From NCBI GenBank assembly GCA_947496465.1, contig CANMCX010000009.1, forward strand, positions 78,129 to 142,128: DNA of 64,000 nucleotides. The letters run 5' to 3'. Source of the stretch: Marinifilum_A sediminis. GTDB lineage: Bacteria; Bacteroidota; Bacteroidia; Bacteroidales; Marinifilaceae. The notes beneath the pieces were generated by a model. That model saw only the letters and a program-made list of their open reading frames with translations, ran no database searches and was not told where the DNA came from. The translations under genes were made by a program, and so were the position numbers. Below, piece by piece: positions 38,431-47,373 of the stretch (the first letter of the stretch is position 1; each line of letters starts with the position of its first letter).

Positions 38431-38889
38431 ATCAATAAAATCAAATACATATTCATCTTGAAATTTAATTTCAAACTTCTCTAATAAATCCAGGTACTCT
38501 TCTTTAAATGATCTCATTTTATGATGTTCTTCTTGTGTCATTATATATTGAATGACATTATTCCTTTGAGATTTGGAATATGAAAATGCTCCATATCCTT
38601 CTTGCCAGAGAAACTTTCCTAAAACAAATTTGTTTTGATTCATCCATTTAGATGAATTGGATTTTACTATTCTCATAACATCAGATAAAGCCATAGTAGG
38701 ATTCAATTCAAAAAAAATATGGATATGATCAGAATAACCATTAACAGCCAAAGGAAACTGTTTAATATTCTTCAAAATACCATGAATATATTTAAACAAC
38801 TCTTCTCGAACATTTTGCGTTAAAATATTTTCTCGCCCTTTGACCGAGAAAATCGCATGTATGTTTATTTGAGAATATGTGTTTGCCAT
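38425..38889 (-). mobile_element. REP-associated tyrosine transposase (RAYT, IS200-like Y1)
   Basis: A 154-residue HUH endonuclease of the transposase IS200-like family, started at ATG 38889 (MANTYSQINIHAIF). The HUH motif is SDHIHIFFEL (about residues 56-65), and the catalytic Tyr is probably in the RNNVIQYIMTQEEHH segment, where the SQRNNVIQYI pattern is typical of these proteins. Such enzymes cut and move palindromic REP elements. Matching hairpin arrays flank the gene on both sides, confirming the type. It interrupts the carboxylase cluster between the hydratase and carboxyltransferase genes. Confidence 0.93.
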
Positions 38890-38913
38890 ATTAATTCTGA
38901 TTTTCAATTATGT

Positions 38914-39052
38914 CGCACCTACGGTGCTTTTTCTAAAACCTCATCTTTATCTACCATAATAGCGTGTCTACGACACTTTAATATTTAGCCTATTAGGGCG
39001 ATATTATGGTAGCAGTCAATTGTGAAAATTTCATTAGTCCCATAGGGACGAT
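38914..39052 (-). repeat. REP array upstream of RAYT, with cloverleaf-like element
   Basis: GCACC-TAC-GGTGC (38915-38927) is followed by an 11-bp outer stem CTACCATAATA (38951-38961) / TATTATGGTAG (39002-39012). That stem encloses two small hairpins, GTGTC-TAC-GACAC (38964-38976) and CCTATTAGG (38989-38997). A third hairpin GTCCC-ATA-GGGAC (39037-39049) precedes another GATATTATT. Confidence 0.85.
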
Positions 39053-39085
39053 ATTATTCTTTTCTCCTATTCAATTATTTTAAAA

Positions 39086-40693
39086 TTACATTCTAAACAC
39101 TCCAAAATCTGGTTCTCCAAATTCTTTGTTTAATGATGATGCAATCCCCATGGCTAAAACCTTACGTGTATCTGCCGGATCAATAATTCCATCATCCCAC
39201 AATCGTGATGTGCTGTAATAAGCTGATCCTTCTTCCTCATATTTTTTAAGGATCTTTTCACGCAATTTTACTCTCTCTTCTGAATCGAATTCCTGTCCTC
39301 TGTTCTTCAGTTGCTGTTCTTTTACCTGAACCAAAACTCCTGCAGCTTGCTCACCACCCATCACAGATATCTTGGCATTCGGCCACATAAACAATAACCT
39401 TGGTTCGTAGGCTCTTCCTGCCATGGCATAATTTCCAGCTCCAAACGATCCACCAACAATTACCGTAAATTTGGGTACCTGAGCATTGGCAACGGCGTGA
39501 ACCATTTTTGCTCCGTCGCGTGCAATTCCTTTGTGTTCATATTCCTTACCCACCATAAATCCAGTAATATTCTGAAGAAACACCAATGGGATCTTGCGGA
39601 AACTACACAATTCAATAAAGTGAGCTGCTTTTAATGAGGTCTCTGAAAAGATAATTCCATTATTGGCAATAATTCCAACAGGAAATCCCATAATCTTAGC
39701 AAATCCAGTAACAATAGTTGGTGCATATCGCTCCTTAAATTCCTGGAAGGAACTATCATCAACGATACGAGCAATTAATTCTCTGGCATCAATGGGTTTC
39801 TTTAAATCCAAAGGAGCCAAACCATACAGCTCTTCAGCTGGATATTTCGGTTCTTTAACCGCTTCTCTTTCCAAAGGATATTTCTGAACCTTTGGCATTG
39901 ATTCGAAGATATCTCTGCAAATTTGAATGGCATGTCTATCATCTTCTGCCAAGTGATCTGCAACCCCGGAAATGGAAGTATGAATCTCCGCTCCACCTAA
40001 CTCTTCGGCAGTAACTTCTTCTCCGGTTGCAGCTTTTACCAAAGGTGGTCCACCAATAAAAATGGTTCCCTGTCCTTTTACAATAATGGTTTCATCACTC
40101 ATAGCAGGTACATAGGCACCACCCGCAGTACATGATCCCATCACAATAGATATTTGTGGAATACCACGAGCTGACATCTTTGACTGGTTGAAAAAGAATC
40201 GCCCAAAATCATATTTATCAGGAAAAACCTTTGATTGCTCTGGAAGGAAAACACCCCCTGAATCGACCATATAGATACAAGGCAAATGATTCTCCATTGC
40301 AACCTCCTGCGCTCGGATGTGTTTTTTGATGGTCTCCTTGATATAGGTTCCACCTTTAACTGTTGCATCGTTAGCCACAATTACACATTCACGACCATGA
40401 ACAACACCAATTCCTGTAACAATACCTGCTGATGGAAACTGATTTTCATATTGATCGCAAGCTGCCATTGCTGATAATTCCATAAAAGGAGTATTCTTAT
40501 CCAATAAGAGCTCAATTCGATCTCTAACCAACAATTTCCCTCTTTTCAAATGTCTATCCCGAGCCTTTTCATCAACGCCTTTCAGCACTGAATTCAAACG
40601 CTCCCGATATTCCTGCATCAAGAGATTATAAGACTCTTTATTCTTTAAAAAGTCTTCAGATTTTGTGTTTATTTTTGATTTTAATTGTTTCAA
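39086..40693 (-). CDS. Acyl-CoA carboxylase carboxyltransferase subunit (methylcrotonyl-CoA type)
   Basis: A 535-residue beta subunit. The crotonase-fold N and C halves are complete. Motifs such as VIVANDATVKGGTY, CIYMVDSGGVFLPEQ, VMGSCTAGGAYVPAMSD and GGPPLVKAATGEEVTAEELGG match methylcrotonyl-CoA carboxylase beta (LiuB/AtuC type) more closely than propionyl-CoA carboxylase. It transfers CO2 from biotin to 3-methylcrotonyl-CoA in leucine breakdown. The start at 40693 gives the standard length, and 54 bp separate it from icmF, with a palindrome in between. The upstream REP/RAYT insertion lies after this gene in transcription order. Confidence 0.94.
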   Translation of the reverse strand: MKQLKSKINTKSEDFLKNKESYNLLMQEYRERLNSVLKGVDEKARDRHLKRGKLLVRDRIELLLDKNTPFMELSAMAACDQYENQFPSAGIVTGIGVVHGRECVIVANDATVKGGTYIKETIKKHIRAQEVAMENHLPCIYMVDSGGVFLPEQSKVFPDKYDFGRFFFNQSKMSARGIPQISIVMGSCTAGGAYVPAMSDETIIVKGQGTIFIGGPPLVKAATGEEVTAEELGGAEIHTSISGVADHLAEDDRHAIQICRDIFESMPKVQKYPLEREAVKEPKYPAEELYGLAPLDLKKPIDARELIARIVDDSSFQEFKERYAPTIVTGFAKIMGFPVGIIANNGIIFSETSLKAAHFIELCSFRKIPLVFLQNITGFMVGKEYEHKGIARDGAKMVHAVANAQVPKFTVIVGGSFGAGNYAMAGRAYEPRLLFMWPNAKISVMGGEQAAGVLVQVKEQQLKNRGQEFDSEERVKLREKILKKYEEEGSAYYSTSRLWDDGIIDPADTRKVLAMGIASSLNKEFGEPDFGVFRM

Positions 40694-40710
40694 TTTATCA
40701 TCGATTTACA

Positions 40711-40738
40711 GTACAGACGCAAGGCATTGCGTCTCTAC
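40711..40738. repeat. Short intergenic palindrome, copy 2
   Basis: GTACAGACGCAA-GGCA-TTGCGTCTCTAC, an 8-bp perfect core stem extended by GTA/TAC ends, between icmF and the carboxyltransferase gene. It is nearly the same element as at 37480-37507. Confidence 0.8.
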
Positions 40739-40747
40739 CAATAAAAA

Positions 40748-43700
40748 TTACATATTTCGTCTATATTGACCACCTACCTCGTACAGAGCATTTGTAATTT
40801 GTCCAAGTGTGCAAAATTTACAAACCTCCATTAATGCAGCAAAGATGTTCTCGTTCTTCAATGCTGTTTCTTTCAAATTTTGAAGAGATTGCTCTGCTTT
40901 TTCTTTGTGGTTAATCTGAATCAGTTCTTTGAACTTCACCTGATTTTCCTTTTCTGAATCATCAGATCGAATGACCTCTTTGGGTTGAACGGTTGGTGAA
41001 CCTTTTGAGCTTAGGAAGGTATTCACACCTACAATTGGTAGATTCCCATTATGTTTCAAACTCTCATATTGCAAGGATTCTGATTGAATCTTACTCCGCT
41101 GATACATGGTTTCCATTGCACCCAATACTCCACCACGTTCTGTCAATCGATCAAACTCAACCATTACGGCTTCTTCAACCAACTCAGTCAGCTCATCTAT
41201 AATAAAAGCTCCCTGTAGTGGATTCTGATTTTTCGCTAATCCTAATTCCTTGTTAATAATCAACTGAATTGCCATGGCTCTACGCACCGATTCTTCTGTT
41301 GGCGTAGTTATCGCCTCATCGTAAGCATTTGTATGCAATGAGTTACAATTGTCGTAGATTCCTGTTAAAGCTTGCAATGTGGTTCTGATATCATTAAACT
41401 CTATTTCCTGTGCATGTAGTGATCTTCCCGAAGTTTGAATATGATATTTCAATTTTTGAGAGCGATCATTTGCCTTGTATAAATATCTCATCGCCTTTGC
41501 CCAAATGATTCTTGCCACACGTCCAATTACCGTATATTCAGGATCCATTCCATTGGAGAAGAAAAAAGACAAATTTGGAGCAAAATCATCCACATTCATT
41601 CCTCTCGAAATGTAATATTCCACCAATGTAAATCCATTTGCCAATGTAAATGCCAATTGAGTAATTGGATTTGCACCTGCTTCCGCGATATGGTAACCCG
41701 AGATCGATACGGAATAAAAGTTCCTCACCTGATTGTGAATGAAATACTCCTGAATATCTCCCATCATTTTCAGAGCAAAATCAATAGAGAAGATACAAGT
41801 ATTCTGTGCCTGATCTTCCTTCAGCATATCCGCCTGAACCGTTCCCCTTACCTTACAAATGGTTTCTGCTTTTATCTTCTCGTAAACATCTTTCGATAAA
41901 ACCTGATCACCTGTAACGCCTAATAGCATCAAACCTAAACCATTATTGCCTTCCGGCAGATCTCCAATGTATTTTACTCGATCTTTCCCTTTATAAATTT
42001 CCGCAATTTTATCCTCAACCTCATTTTCTAATCTATGTTCTTGAATGTATTTTTCACATTCTTGATCAATAGCTACATTCATGAAATAACCAACCAACAT
42101 TGGAGCTGGTCCGTTAATGGTCATAGAAACAGAAGTTTTTGGATCGCAAAGATCAAAGCCTGAATACAATTTCTTGGCATCATCTAATGAGGCGATCGAA
42201 ACACCTGAATTACCAACCTTTCCGTAAATATCAGGACGATAATCAGGGTCGGCACCATAAAGAGTTACCGAGTCAAAAGCCGTTGACAAGCGCACTGCTG
42301 GCTGAGCTTTTGCCAGGTAGTGGAATCGCTTATTGGTTCGCTCAGGAGCACCTTCGCCAGCGAACATTCTGGTAGGATCTTCTCCTTCACGCTTAAATGG
42401 GAATACTCCAGAGGCATAAGGAAATTCTCCAGGAACATTTTCCTTCAAATTCCATTTTATGATATCCCCCCAACTCTTATAATTCGGTAGAACGATTTTT
42501 GGAATTCTATTGTGTGATAAGGTCTCTATATGTGTTTCAACACATATCTCTCTTCCTCTTACTTTATATTTAAATATCTCTTCTTTGTATTTTCTTCTCT
42601 TCTCTTGCCATGAATCAAGAATTTCCTGATGCTTAAAGTCTTTTTCAATCTTTTCGTATTCCTTATTTAAACTTCTACGACTCAATTCATCATCAATCAA
42701 ATTTGCGGATTTATTTAAAGCATACAATTGATCTGCAATTTCAGCCTGATCTTCAACCTTTCTATTGTATTTACGAACCGTTTCCGAAATATCCGAAAGA
42801 TATCGAACTCTTGAAGGAGGAACAATTTCTATTTTATTACTAGTCTCTAATAATGGTTTTCCGTTAATAGTAAAACGCTCAACTCCTTTTTCTCCCAGAA
42901 AATCGATTAAGGCATGATAGAGTTCATTTACTCCATGATCATTAAATTGAGAAGCAACGGTTCCATATACTGGCATATCATCAGGATCCTTATCCCAAAG
43001 TAAATTGTTACGTTGATATTGTTTTTTTACATCACGTAAAGCATCTTGAGCACCTTGTTTGTCGAACTTGTTAATCGCTACCAAATCTGCAAAGTCGAGC
43101 ATGTCAATTTTCTCCAACTGTGTTGCAGCTCCAAATTCAGGAGTCATCACATAGAGTTTCACATCACTGAAATCAACAATTTCAGTATCCGATTGACCGA
43201 TCCCAGAACTTTCCAGAAAAATGCAATCAAATTCTGCAGCTTTCATGATCATCAAAGCGTCATCAACATGCTTTGAAAGCGCCAGGTTAGCACGTCGAGT
43301 CGCTAATGAACGCAGGTAAATATTTGGATTCTGAATGGCATTCATTCGAATTCGATCCCCAAGAAGAGCACCACCACTTTTCTTACGAGATGGATCTACA
43401 GAGAGAATTGCCAATTTCAAATCAGGATAATCAATCTGAATTCTTCGAATCAATTCATCCGTTAAAGAGGATTTTCCTGCACCACCAGTACCTGTAATTC
43501 CAATAACTGGTGTTCGACTGATTTTGGCATTGTTCTTTATTTTAAGATATACATCAGAATTCTGAATCTGATCTTGTTCTGCTAAAGTAATTAGACGAGA
43601 TAGGAGATTTACATTTTTATATTTGATTTCTGAAATCTCCGTCAAATCGACCTCATTCAATTTATAGTCAGCGCCAAGTAAAACTTCATTAATCATTCCT

Positions 43701-44098
43701 TGTAAACCAAGATTACGTCCGTCATCAGGTGAATACAATCCAGCTATTCCGTATTTCTCCAATTCTTCAATCTCGGCTGGAAGAATTACACCTCCACCTC
43801 CACCAAAAATTCGAATATGTCCTGCATTTTTCTCTTGTAATAAATCGTACATGTACTTGAAGAATTCAATATGACCGCCCTGATAAGAACTAATTGCAAT
43901 GGCTTGTGCATCTTCCTGAATAGCACAATCTACAATCTCTTCAGCAGAACGATTGTGTCCCAAATGAATGACCTCAGCACCCGAAGCCTGAATAATTCTT
44001 CTCATGATGTTAATAGAAGCATCATGTCCATCGAACAATGAGGTTGCTGTTACGATTCTTACAGAGTTTTTTAATTGATATGCAGTAGGTGTATCCAT
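40748..44098 (-). CDS. icmF: Fused isobutyryl-CoA mutase
   Basis: A 1116-residue adenosylcobalamin enzyme with three parts: a B12-binding domain (1-145; DGHDAS at 23-28 with the cobalt-ligating His25), a G3E GTPase chaperone domain (about 195-450; P-loop GTGGAGKSS at 203-211) and the acyl-CoA mutase barrel (about 540-1090). In the mutase part FPFKR has Phe and DQAQNTCIF has Gln where methylmalonyl-CoA mutase uses Tyr and Arg to hold the substrate carboxylate. This fits isobutyryl-CoA/n-butyryl-CoA isomerisation. Some IcmF proteins also act on isovaleryl-CoA. It lies 11 bp after the Fe-S protein gene. Confidence 0.96.
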   Translation of the reverse strand: MDTPTAYQLKNSVRIVTATSLFDGHDASINIMRRIIQASGAEVIHLGHNRSAEEIVDCAIQEDAQAIAISSYQGGHIEFFKYMYDLLQEKNAGHIRIFGGGGGVILPAEIEELEKYGIAGLYSPDDGRNLGLQGMINEVLLGADYKLNEVDLTEISEIKYKNVNLLSRLITLAEQDQIQNSDVYLKIKNNAKISRTPVIGITGTGGAGKSSLTDELIRRIQIDYPDLKLAILSVDPSRKKSGGALLGDRIRMNAIQNPNIYLRSLATRRANLALSKHVDDALMIMKAAEFDCIFLESSGIGQSDTEIVDFSDVKLYVMTPEFGAATQLEKIDMLDFADLVAINKFDKQGAQDALRDVKKQYQRNNLLWDKDPDDMPVYGTVASQFNDHGVNELYHALIDFLGEKGVERFTINGKPLLETSNKIEIVPPSRVRYLSDISETVRKYNRKVEDQAEIADQLYALNKSANLIDDELSRRSLNKEYEKIEKDFKHQEILDSWQEKRRKYKEEIFKYKVRGREICVETHIETLSHNRIPKIVLPNYKSWGDIIKWNLKENVPGEFPYASGVFPFKREGEDPTRMFAGEGAPERTNKRFHYLAKAQPAVRLSTAFDSVTLYGADPDYRPDIYGKVGNSGVSIASLDDAKKLYSGFDLCDPKTSVSMTINGPAPMLVGYFMNVAIDQECEKYIQEHRLENEVEDKIAEIYKGKDRVKYIGDLPEGNNGLGLMLLGVTGDQVLSKDVYEKIKAETICKVRGTVQADMLKEDQAQNTCIFSIDFALKMMGDIQEYFIHNQVRNFYSVSISGYHIAEAGANPITQLAFTLANGFTLVEYYISRGMNVDDFAPNLSFFFSNGMDPEYTVIGRVARIIWAKAMRYLYKANDRSQKLKYHIQTSGRSLHAQEIEFNDIRTTLQALTGIYDNCNSLHTNAYDEAITTPTEESVRRAMAIQLIINKELGLAKNQNPLQGAFIIDELTELVEEAVMVEFDRLTERGGVLGAMETMYQRSKIQSESLQYESLKHNGNLPIVGVNTFLSSKGSPTVQPKEVIRSDDSEKENQVKFKELIQINHKEKAEQSLQNLKETALKNENIFAALMEVCKFCTLGQITNALYEVGGQYRRNM

Positions 44099-44109
44099 TT
44101 TAGGTGTAA

Positions 44110-44904
44110 TTACAGATCTAGAGCTTTTTCGATAATTTCAGCTACATCCAGATTTTCTAATTCGTTCTCTTTATTCTTTAATTTGATTCCATCCGTTAAC
44201 ATGGTCATGCAAAACGGACAAGCAGAAGCTACCTTATCCACTTTTCTGTCAATAATTTCTTCGGTACGTTCAATATTTACTTCCTTATTCCCCTTTTCTG
44301 CTTCCTTAAACATTTGAGCTCCACCAGCACCACAGCACAATCCAAAACTTCGGGATCGCTTCATCTCCTTTACTTCTCCAAATACTGCTTTCACAACATT
44401 TCTTGGAGCTTCGTAGATATTATTTCCTCTTCCCAAGTAACACGGATCATGATAAGTAATTGTTTCTCCCTTGAAAGGATTATCCTTTAAATCCAATTTC
44501 CCATTCTGAATCATCTCATCCAGAAATTGAGTGTAATTGATCACCTCATAGTTGCCACCCAATTCAGGATATTCATTCTTTAAGGTATTGTAACAGTGAG
44601 GACAAGTACAGATAATCTTTTTAATTTCATATCCATTTAAAATCTCAATATTTTGCATGGCTTGCATTTGGAAAAGCATCTCGTTTCCGGCGCGCTTGGC
44701 AGCATCACCAGTACAACTTTCCTCTTTTCCTAAAACTGCATAGCTCACTTCCAAGTGATTCAAAATTTTAGCAAAAGCACGAGCTACTTTCTGATATCTA
44801 TCATCGAAAGCTCCGGCACATCCAACCCAGTAGAGATATTCAGGTTGTTCACCTTTTGTAGCCAAATCAGCCATTACCGGCACGTGTAATTTTATGTCTG
44901 TCAT
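44110..44904 (-). CDS. CCG-domain Fe-S oxidoreductase (HdrB/HdrD-like)
   Basis: A 264-residue cytoplasmic protein with two cysteine-rich CCG domains. The first has YLYWVGCAGAFDDR and CTCPHCYNTL, the second YHDPCYLGRGN, LCCGAGGAQMF and ASACPFCMTML. Such domains bind an unusual [4Fe-4S] cluster in heterodisulfide reductase and related quinone-linked oxidoreductases. I start it at ATG 44904 (MTDIKLHVP) because the upstream codons fall in a palindromic repeat. It follows the membrane Fe-S protein gene and is near etfBA, so it is probably the soluble half of an ETF:menaquinone oxidoreductase. Confidence 0.92.
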   Translation of the reverse strand: MTDIKLHVPVMADLATKGEQPEYLYWVGCAGAFDDRYQKVARAFAKILNHLEVSYAVLGKEESCTGDAAKRAGNEMLFQMQAMQNIEILNGYEIKKIICTCPHCYNTLKNEYPELGGNYEVINYTQFLDEMIQNGKLDLKDNPFKGETITYHDPCYLGRGNNIYEAPRNVVKAVFGEVKEMKRSRSFGLCCGAGGAQMFKEAEKGNKEVNIERTEEIIDRKVDKVASACPFCMTMLTDGIKLKNKENELENLDVAEIIEKALDL

Positions 44905-44917
44905 ATATATTTTTTTC

Positions 44918-44947
44918 TGTAGGGACATACGATCGTATGTCCTTACA
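44918..44947. repeat. 30-bp intergenic palindrome
   Basis: TGTAGGGACATACGA / TCGTATGTCCTTACA, with one mismatch (a possible G-U pair). It lies between the membrane Fe-S gene and the CCG protein gene. It has the same general design as the palindromes at 37480 and 40711 but a different core. Confidence 0.8.
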
Positions 44948-44957
44948 ATTGTATCAT

Positions 44958-46220
44958 TTATCCTTCAGTCCATTTGAGGCGATCCTCAGGCGAATATTGC
45001 CATGGTGCACCGTTGTTTTCAATATTGGTAAACATGGTATTTAGCTCTGCCGGAGCAGCAGCCTCTTCCATCACCAGATATCTGCGCATATCCATAATTA
45101 AATTTGGATGACTGATATCAATTGGACATTCCTGAGCACAAGCATTACAAGTAGTGCAAGCCCACAATTCCTCTTCCGAGATATAATCTCTTAATAATGA
45201 TTTTCCATCCTCTTTTCCCTTCACAGCCAATGGACCAATTTCATCCATTCGCTTTCGCAGATCAACAAATATTTTTCTAGGAGAAAGCAATTTTCCAGTG
45301 ATATTAGCAGGACAAACATCCGTACAACGACCACATTGTGTACATGCCAGGGAATCCATGTAATTCTTCCAGGTCACATCTTCAATGTCCTTAACACCGA
45401 ATCGAGAAACTTCTTCATTCTCATCATACGCTGCTTCCGGATCCAGCATCAATTTTACTTCTTTAGTAATACTCTCCAGGTTTGGATACTTGGTAAGTGG
45501 CTCAAGATTTGCCAGGAATACATTTGGTACAGAAAGGAAAACGTGGAAATGCTTAGAATAAGGCAAGTAGTTGGCAAATATAAATATCAGTAAGATATGC
45601 ACCCACCAACCCGGTTCCTGTAACCAGCTAAAATCCCATCCAAATAAATTAACCAGTGTAGTCGAAACAGGATAAATACCTTCATAATTATTTGGATGAT
45701 TACTGACATAGCCCATGTTGAAGCAAAGCAAGGAAACCATTAAAAACGCAATAAGATAAAGTGATATTTGCGCATCCCATTTAGATTTTAAGTTCATTTC
45801 GACACCAGAAAACCGTTTAATATTCATAAAGGTTCTACGAAGTATAAATAGCTTTATAAAAGCAATAATAAGCAAAGCAAAAATATCTCCAGAAGCTATT
45901 ACAACATCATAAAACCATCCTGTAAATGCAAAAGATCGTTCAACACCAAACGCTCCATCAACAACTATTTCAATACTCCCTAATGTGATTACTAAAAATC
46001 CCCAGAAAACCAATGCGTGCATTAATCCAATTACTGGTTTACGAAAGATTTTAGTCTGTCCAAAAGCAATATCCAGAGTATGCGATATCCGCGCTCCAAT
46101 ATTGCGAATTGGATAGGAAGGCTTTGTCAATTTAAAGAAAGCCCACAATCGCTTAACGGAATAGGCAAAAACGCCTAAGGTTATTGCCAATGAAATGATA
46201 AAGAGGATTTGTTTGGTCAT
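44958..46220 (-). CDS. NarI-like membrane protein with two [4Fe-4S] sites (EMO-like subunit)
   Basis: A 420-residue protein with about five N-terminal membrane helices. Histidines suited to b haems occur in MHALVFWGFLVITLG and in HILLIFIFANYLPYSKHFH. The C-terminal half holds two ferredoxin-type motifs, CTQCGRCTDVCP and CTTCNACAQECP, about 65 residues apart. Known relatives that fuse this with CCG domains act as ETF:(methyl)menaquinone oxidoreductase in acyl-CoA-oxidising anaerobes. Here the CCG part is a separate gene just downstream, and etfA is just upstream, so electrons from ETF to menaquinone is the likely route. Confidence 0.92.
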   Translation of the reverse strand: MTKQILFIISLAITLGVFAYSVKRLWAFFKLTKPSYPIRNIGARISHTLDIAFGQTKIFRKPVIGLMHALVFWGFLVITLGSIEIVVDGAFGVERSFAFTGWFYDVVIASGDIFALLIIAFIKLFILRRTFMNIKRFSGVEMNLKSKWDAQISLYLIAFLMVSLLCFNMGYVSNHPNNYEGIYPVSTTLVNLFGWDFSWLQEPGWWVHILLIFIFANYLPYSKHFHVFLSVPNVFLANLEPLTKYPNLESITKEVKLMLDPEAAYDENEEVSRFGVKDIEDVTWKNYMDSLACTQCGRCTDVCPANITGKLLSPRKIFVDLRKRMDEIGPLAVKGKEDGKSLLRDYISEEELWACTTCNACAQECPIDISHPNLIMDMRRYLVMEEAAAPAELNTMFTNIENNGAPWQYSPEDRLKWTEG

Positions 46221-46358
46221 TGTTTCTGATTTTAGGTGTACAAATTCAAGTTATTATGCCATCTATTTTTGATTCCTCTACAATTTTAGAAGATTCAAGC
46301 TCCAAGCCTCAAGCCACAAGTTTTCTTGGTACTTGAAACTTGCCACTCGAAACTATTA

Positions 46359-47327
46359 TCATGATTTTGAGTTTCGAATTGCTTCTGTTATTTTAGGTAA
46401 TACTTCCATCACATCTCCCACAATACCGTAATCAGCAACACTAAAAATTGGTGCTTCAGGATCGGTGTTAATAGCTACAATACACTTGCTTCGACTAATT
46501 CCTGCAACATGCTGAATCGCTCCGGAAATACCAGCTGCGATATATAAGTTTGGAGCAATTACCTTTCCGGTTTGTCCAACATGCTCTTCATGTCCACGCC
46601 ATCCTTCATCCGAAACCGGACGAGAACAAGCCGTAGCGGCACCTAAAACCTCTGCTAAATCTTCTACTGGTCCCCAATTCTCAGAACTTCTCATTCCTCT
46701 ACCTGCAGAAACAACTATGTCAGCATCGGAAAGGATTACTTTATTCTTCTGCTCTTCTTCTTCAATCACCTGAACTTTAAATAGATTAGCATCTACTTCA
46801 GGAGTGAATTCCTCAATTACAACATCAAGTTTATTTTCAATTAAACCAAAACAGTTCTTAGCAATGGTTAAAACCTTCTTTTCAGAATCGATTTGAACAT
46901 GACCAAAGGCTTTTCCTGAGAATACTCTTTTCTTTACAATGAAAGGATCAAAAGAAACAGGCATTTCCTGAACTGCCGCTACCATACCAGCTTTCATTTG
47001 AACAGATACACGTGGTGCAATCGCTTTTCCACTGTTATTATCACTTAAAACCACAATTGTCGCACCTTCTTTATCAGCAACCTGAGAGATTACCTTAGCA
47101 TAAACACGACTCGTTAGGGTATTCAATTGAGGATCGTTAACAGCAATTATTTTATCTGCTCCGTAATTCCCTAATGTATTTAATTCATCAGTAGATACTT
47201 CCCCAATAGAAAGTACAACCAGATTTGTATTTAATTTATTGGCTAATTCTTTAGTATATGATACCAACTCGTAACTGGAATTCTTAAATTTCCCATTCCA
47301 ATTTTTGGCAAATGCAATTACAGACAT
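46359..47327 (-). CDS. etfA: Electron transfer flavoprotein alpha subunit
   Basis: A 322-residue ETF alpha subunit. The C-terminal FAD domain contains VSAGRGMRSSENWG, the YIAAGISGAIQH motif and CIVAINTDPEAPIFSVADYGIVGD, all diagnostic. The N-terminal domain is the adenine-nucleotide hydrolase-like fold. With EtfB it takes electrons from the acyl-CoA dehydrogenases in this cluster. It is 46 bp downstream of etfB. Nothing suggests an electron-bifurcating form with certainty; deciding that needs structural alignment. Confidence 0.95.
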   Translation of the reverse strand: MSVIAFAKNWNGKFKNSSYELVSYTKELANKLNTNLVVLSIGEVSTDELNTLGNYGADKIIAVNDPQLNTLTSRVYAKVISQVADKEGATIVVLSDNNSGKAIAPRVSVQMKAGMVAAVQEMPVSFDPFIVKKRVFSGKAFGHVQIDSEKKVLTIAKNCFGLIENKLDVVIEEFTPEVDANLFKVQVIEEEEQKNKVILSDADIVVSAGRGMRSSENWGPVEDLAEVLGAATACSRPVSDEGWRGHEEHVGQTGKVIAPNLYIAAGISGAIQHVAGISRSKCIVAINTDPEAPIFSVADYGIVGDVMEVLPKITEAIRNSKS

Positions 47328-47373
47328 AGGCTCATTTTTAATTCGTTAATAATAGGATTCATTAAGATTTCAA

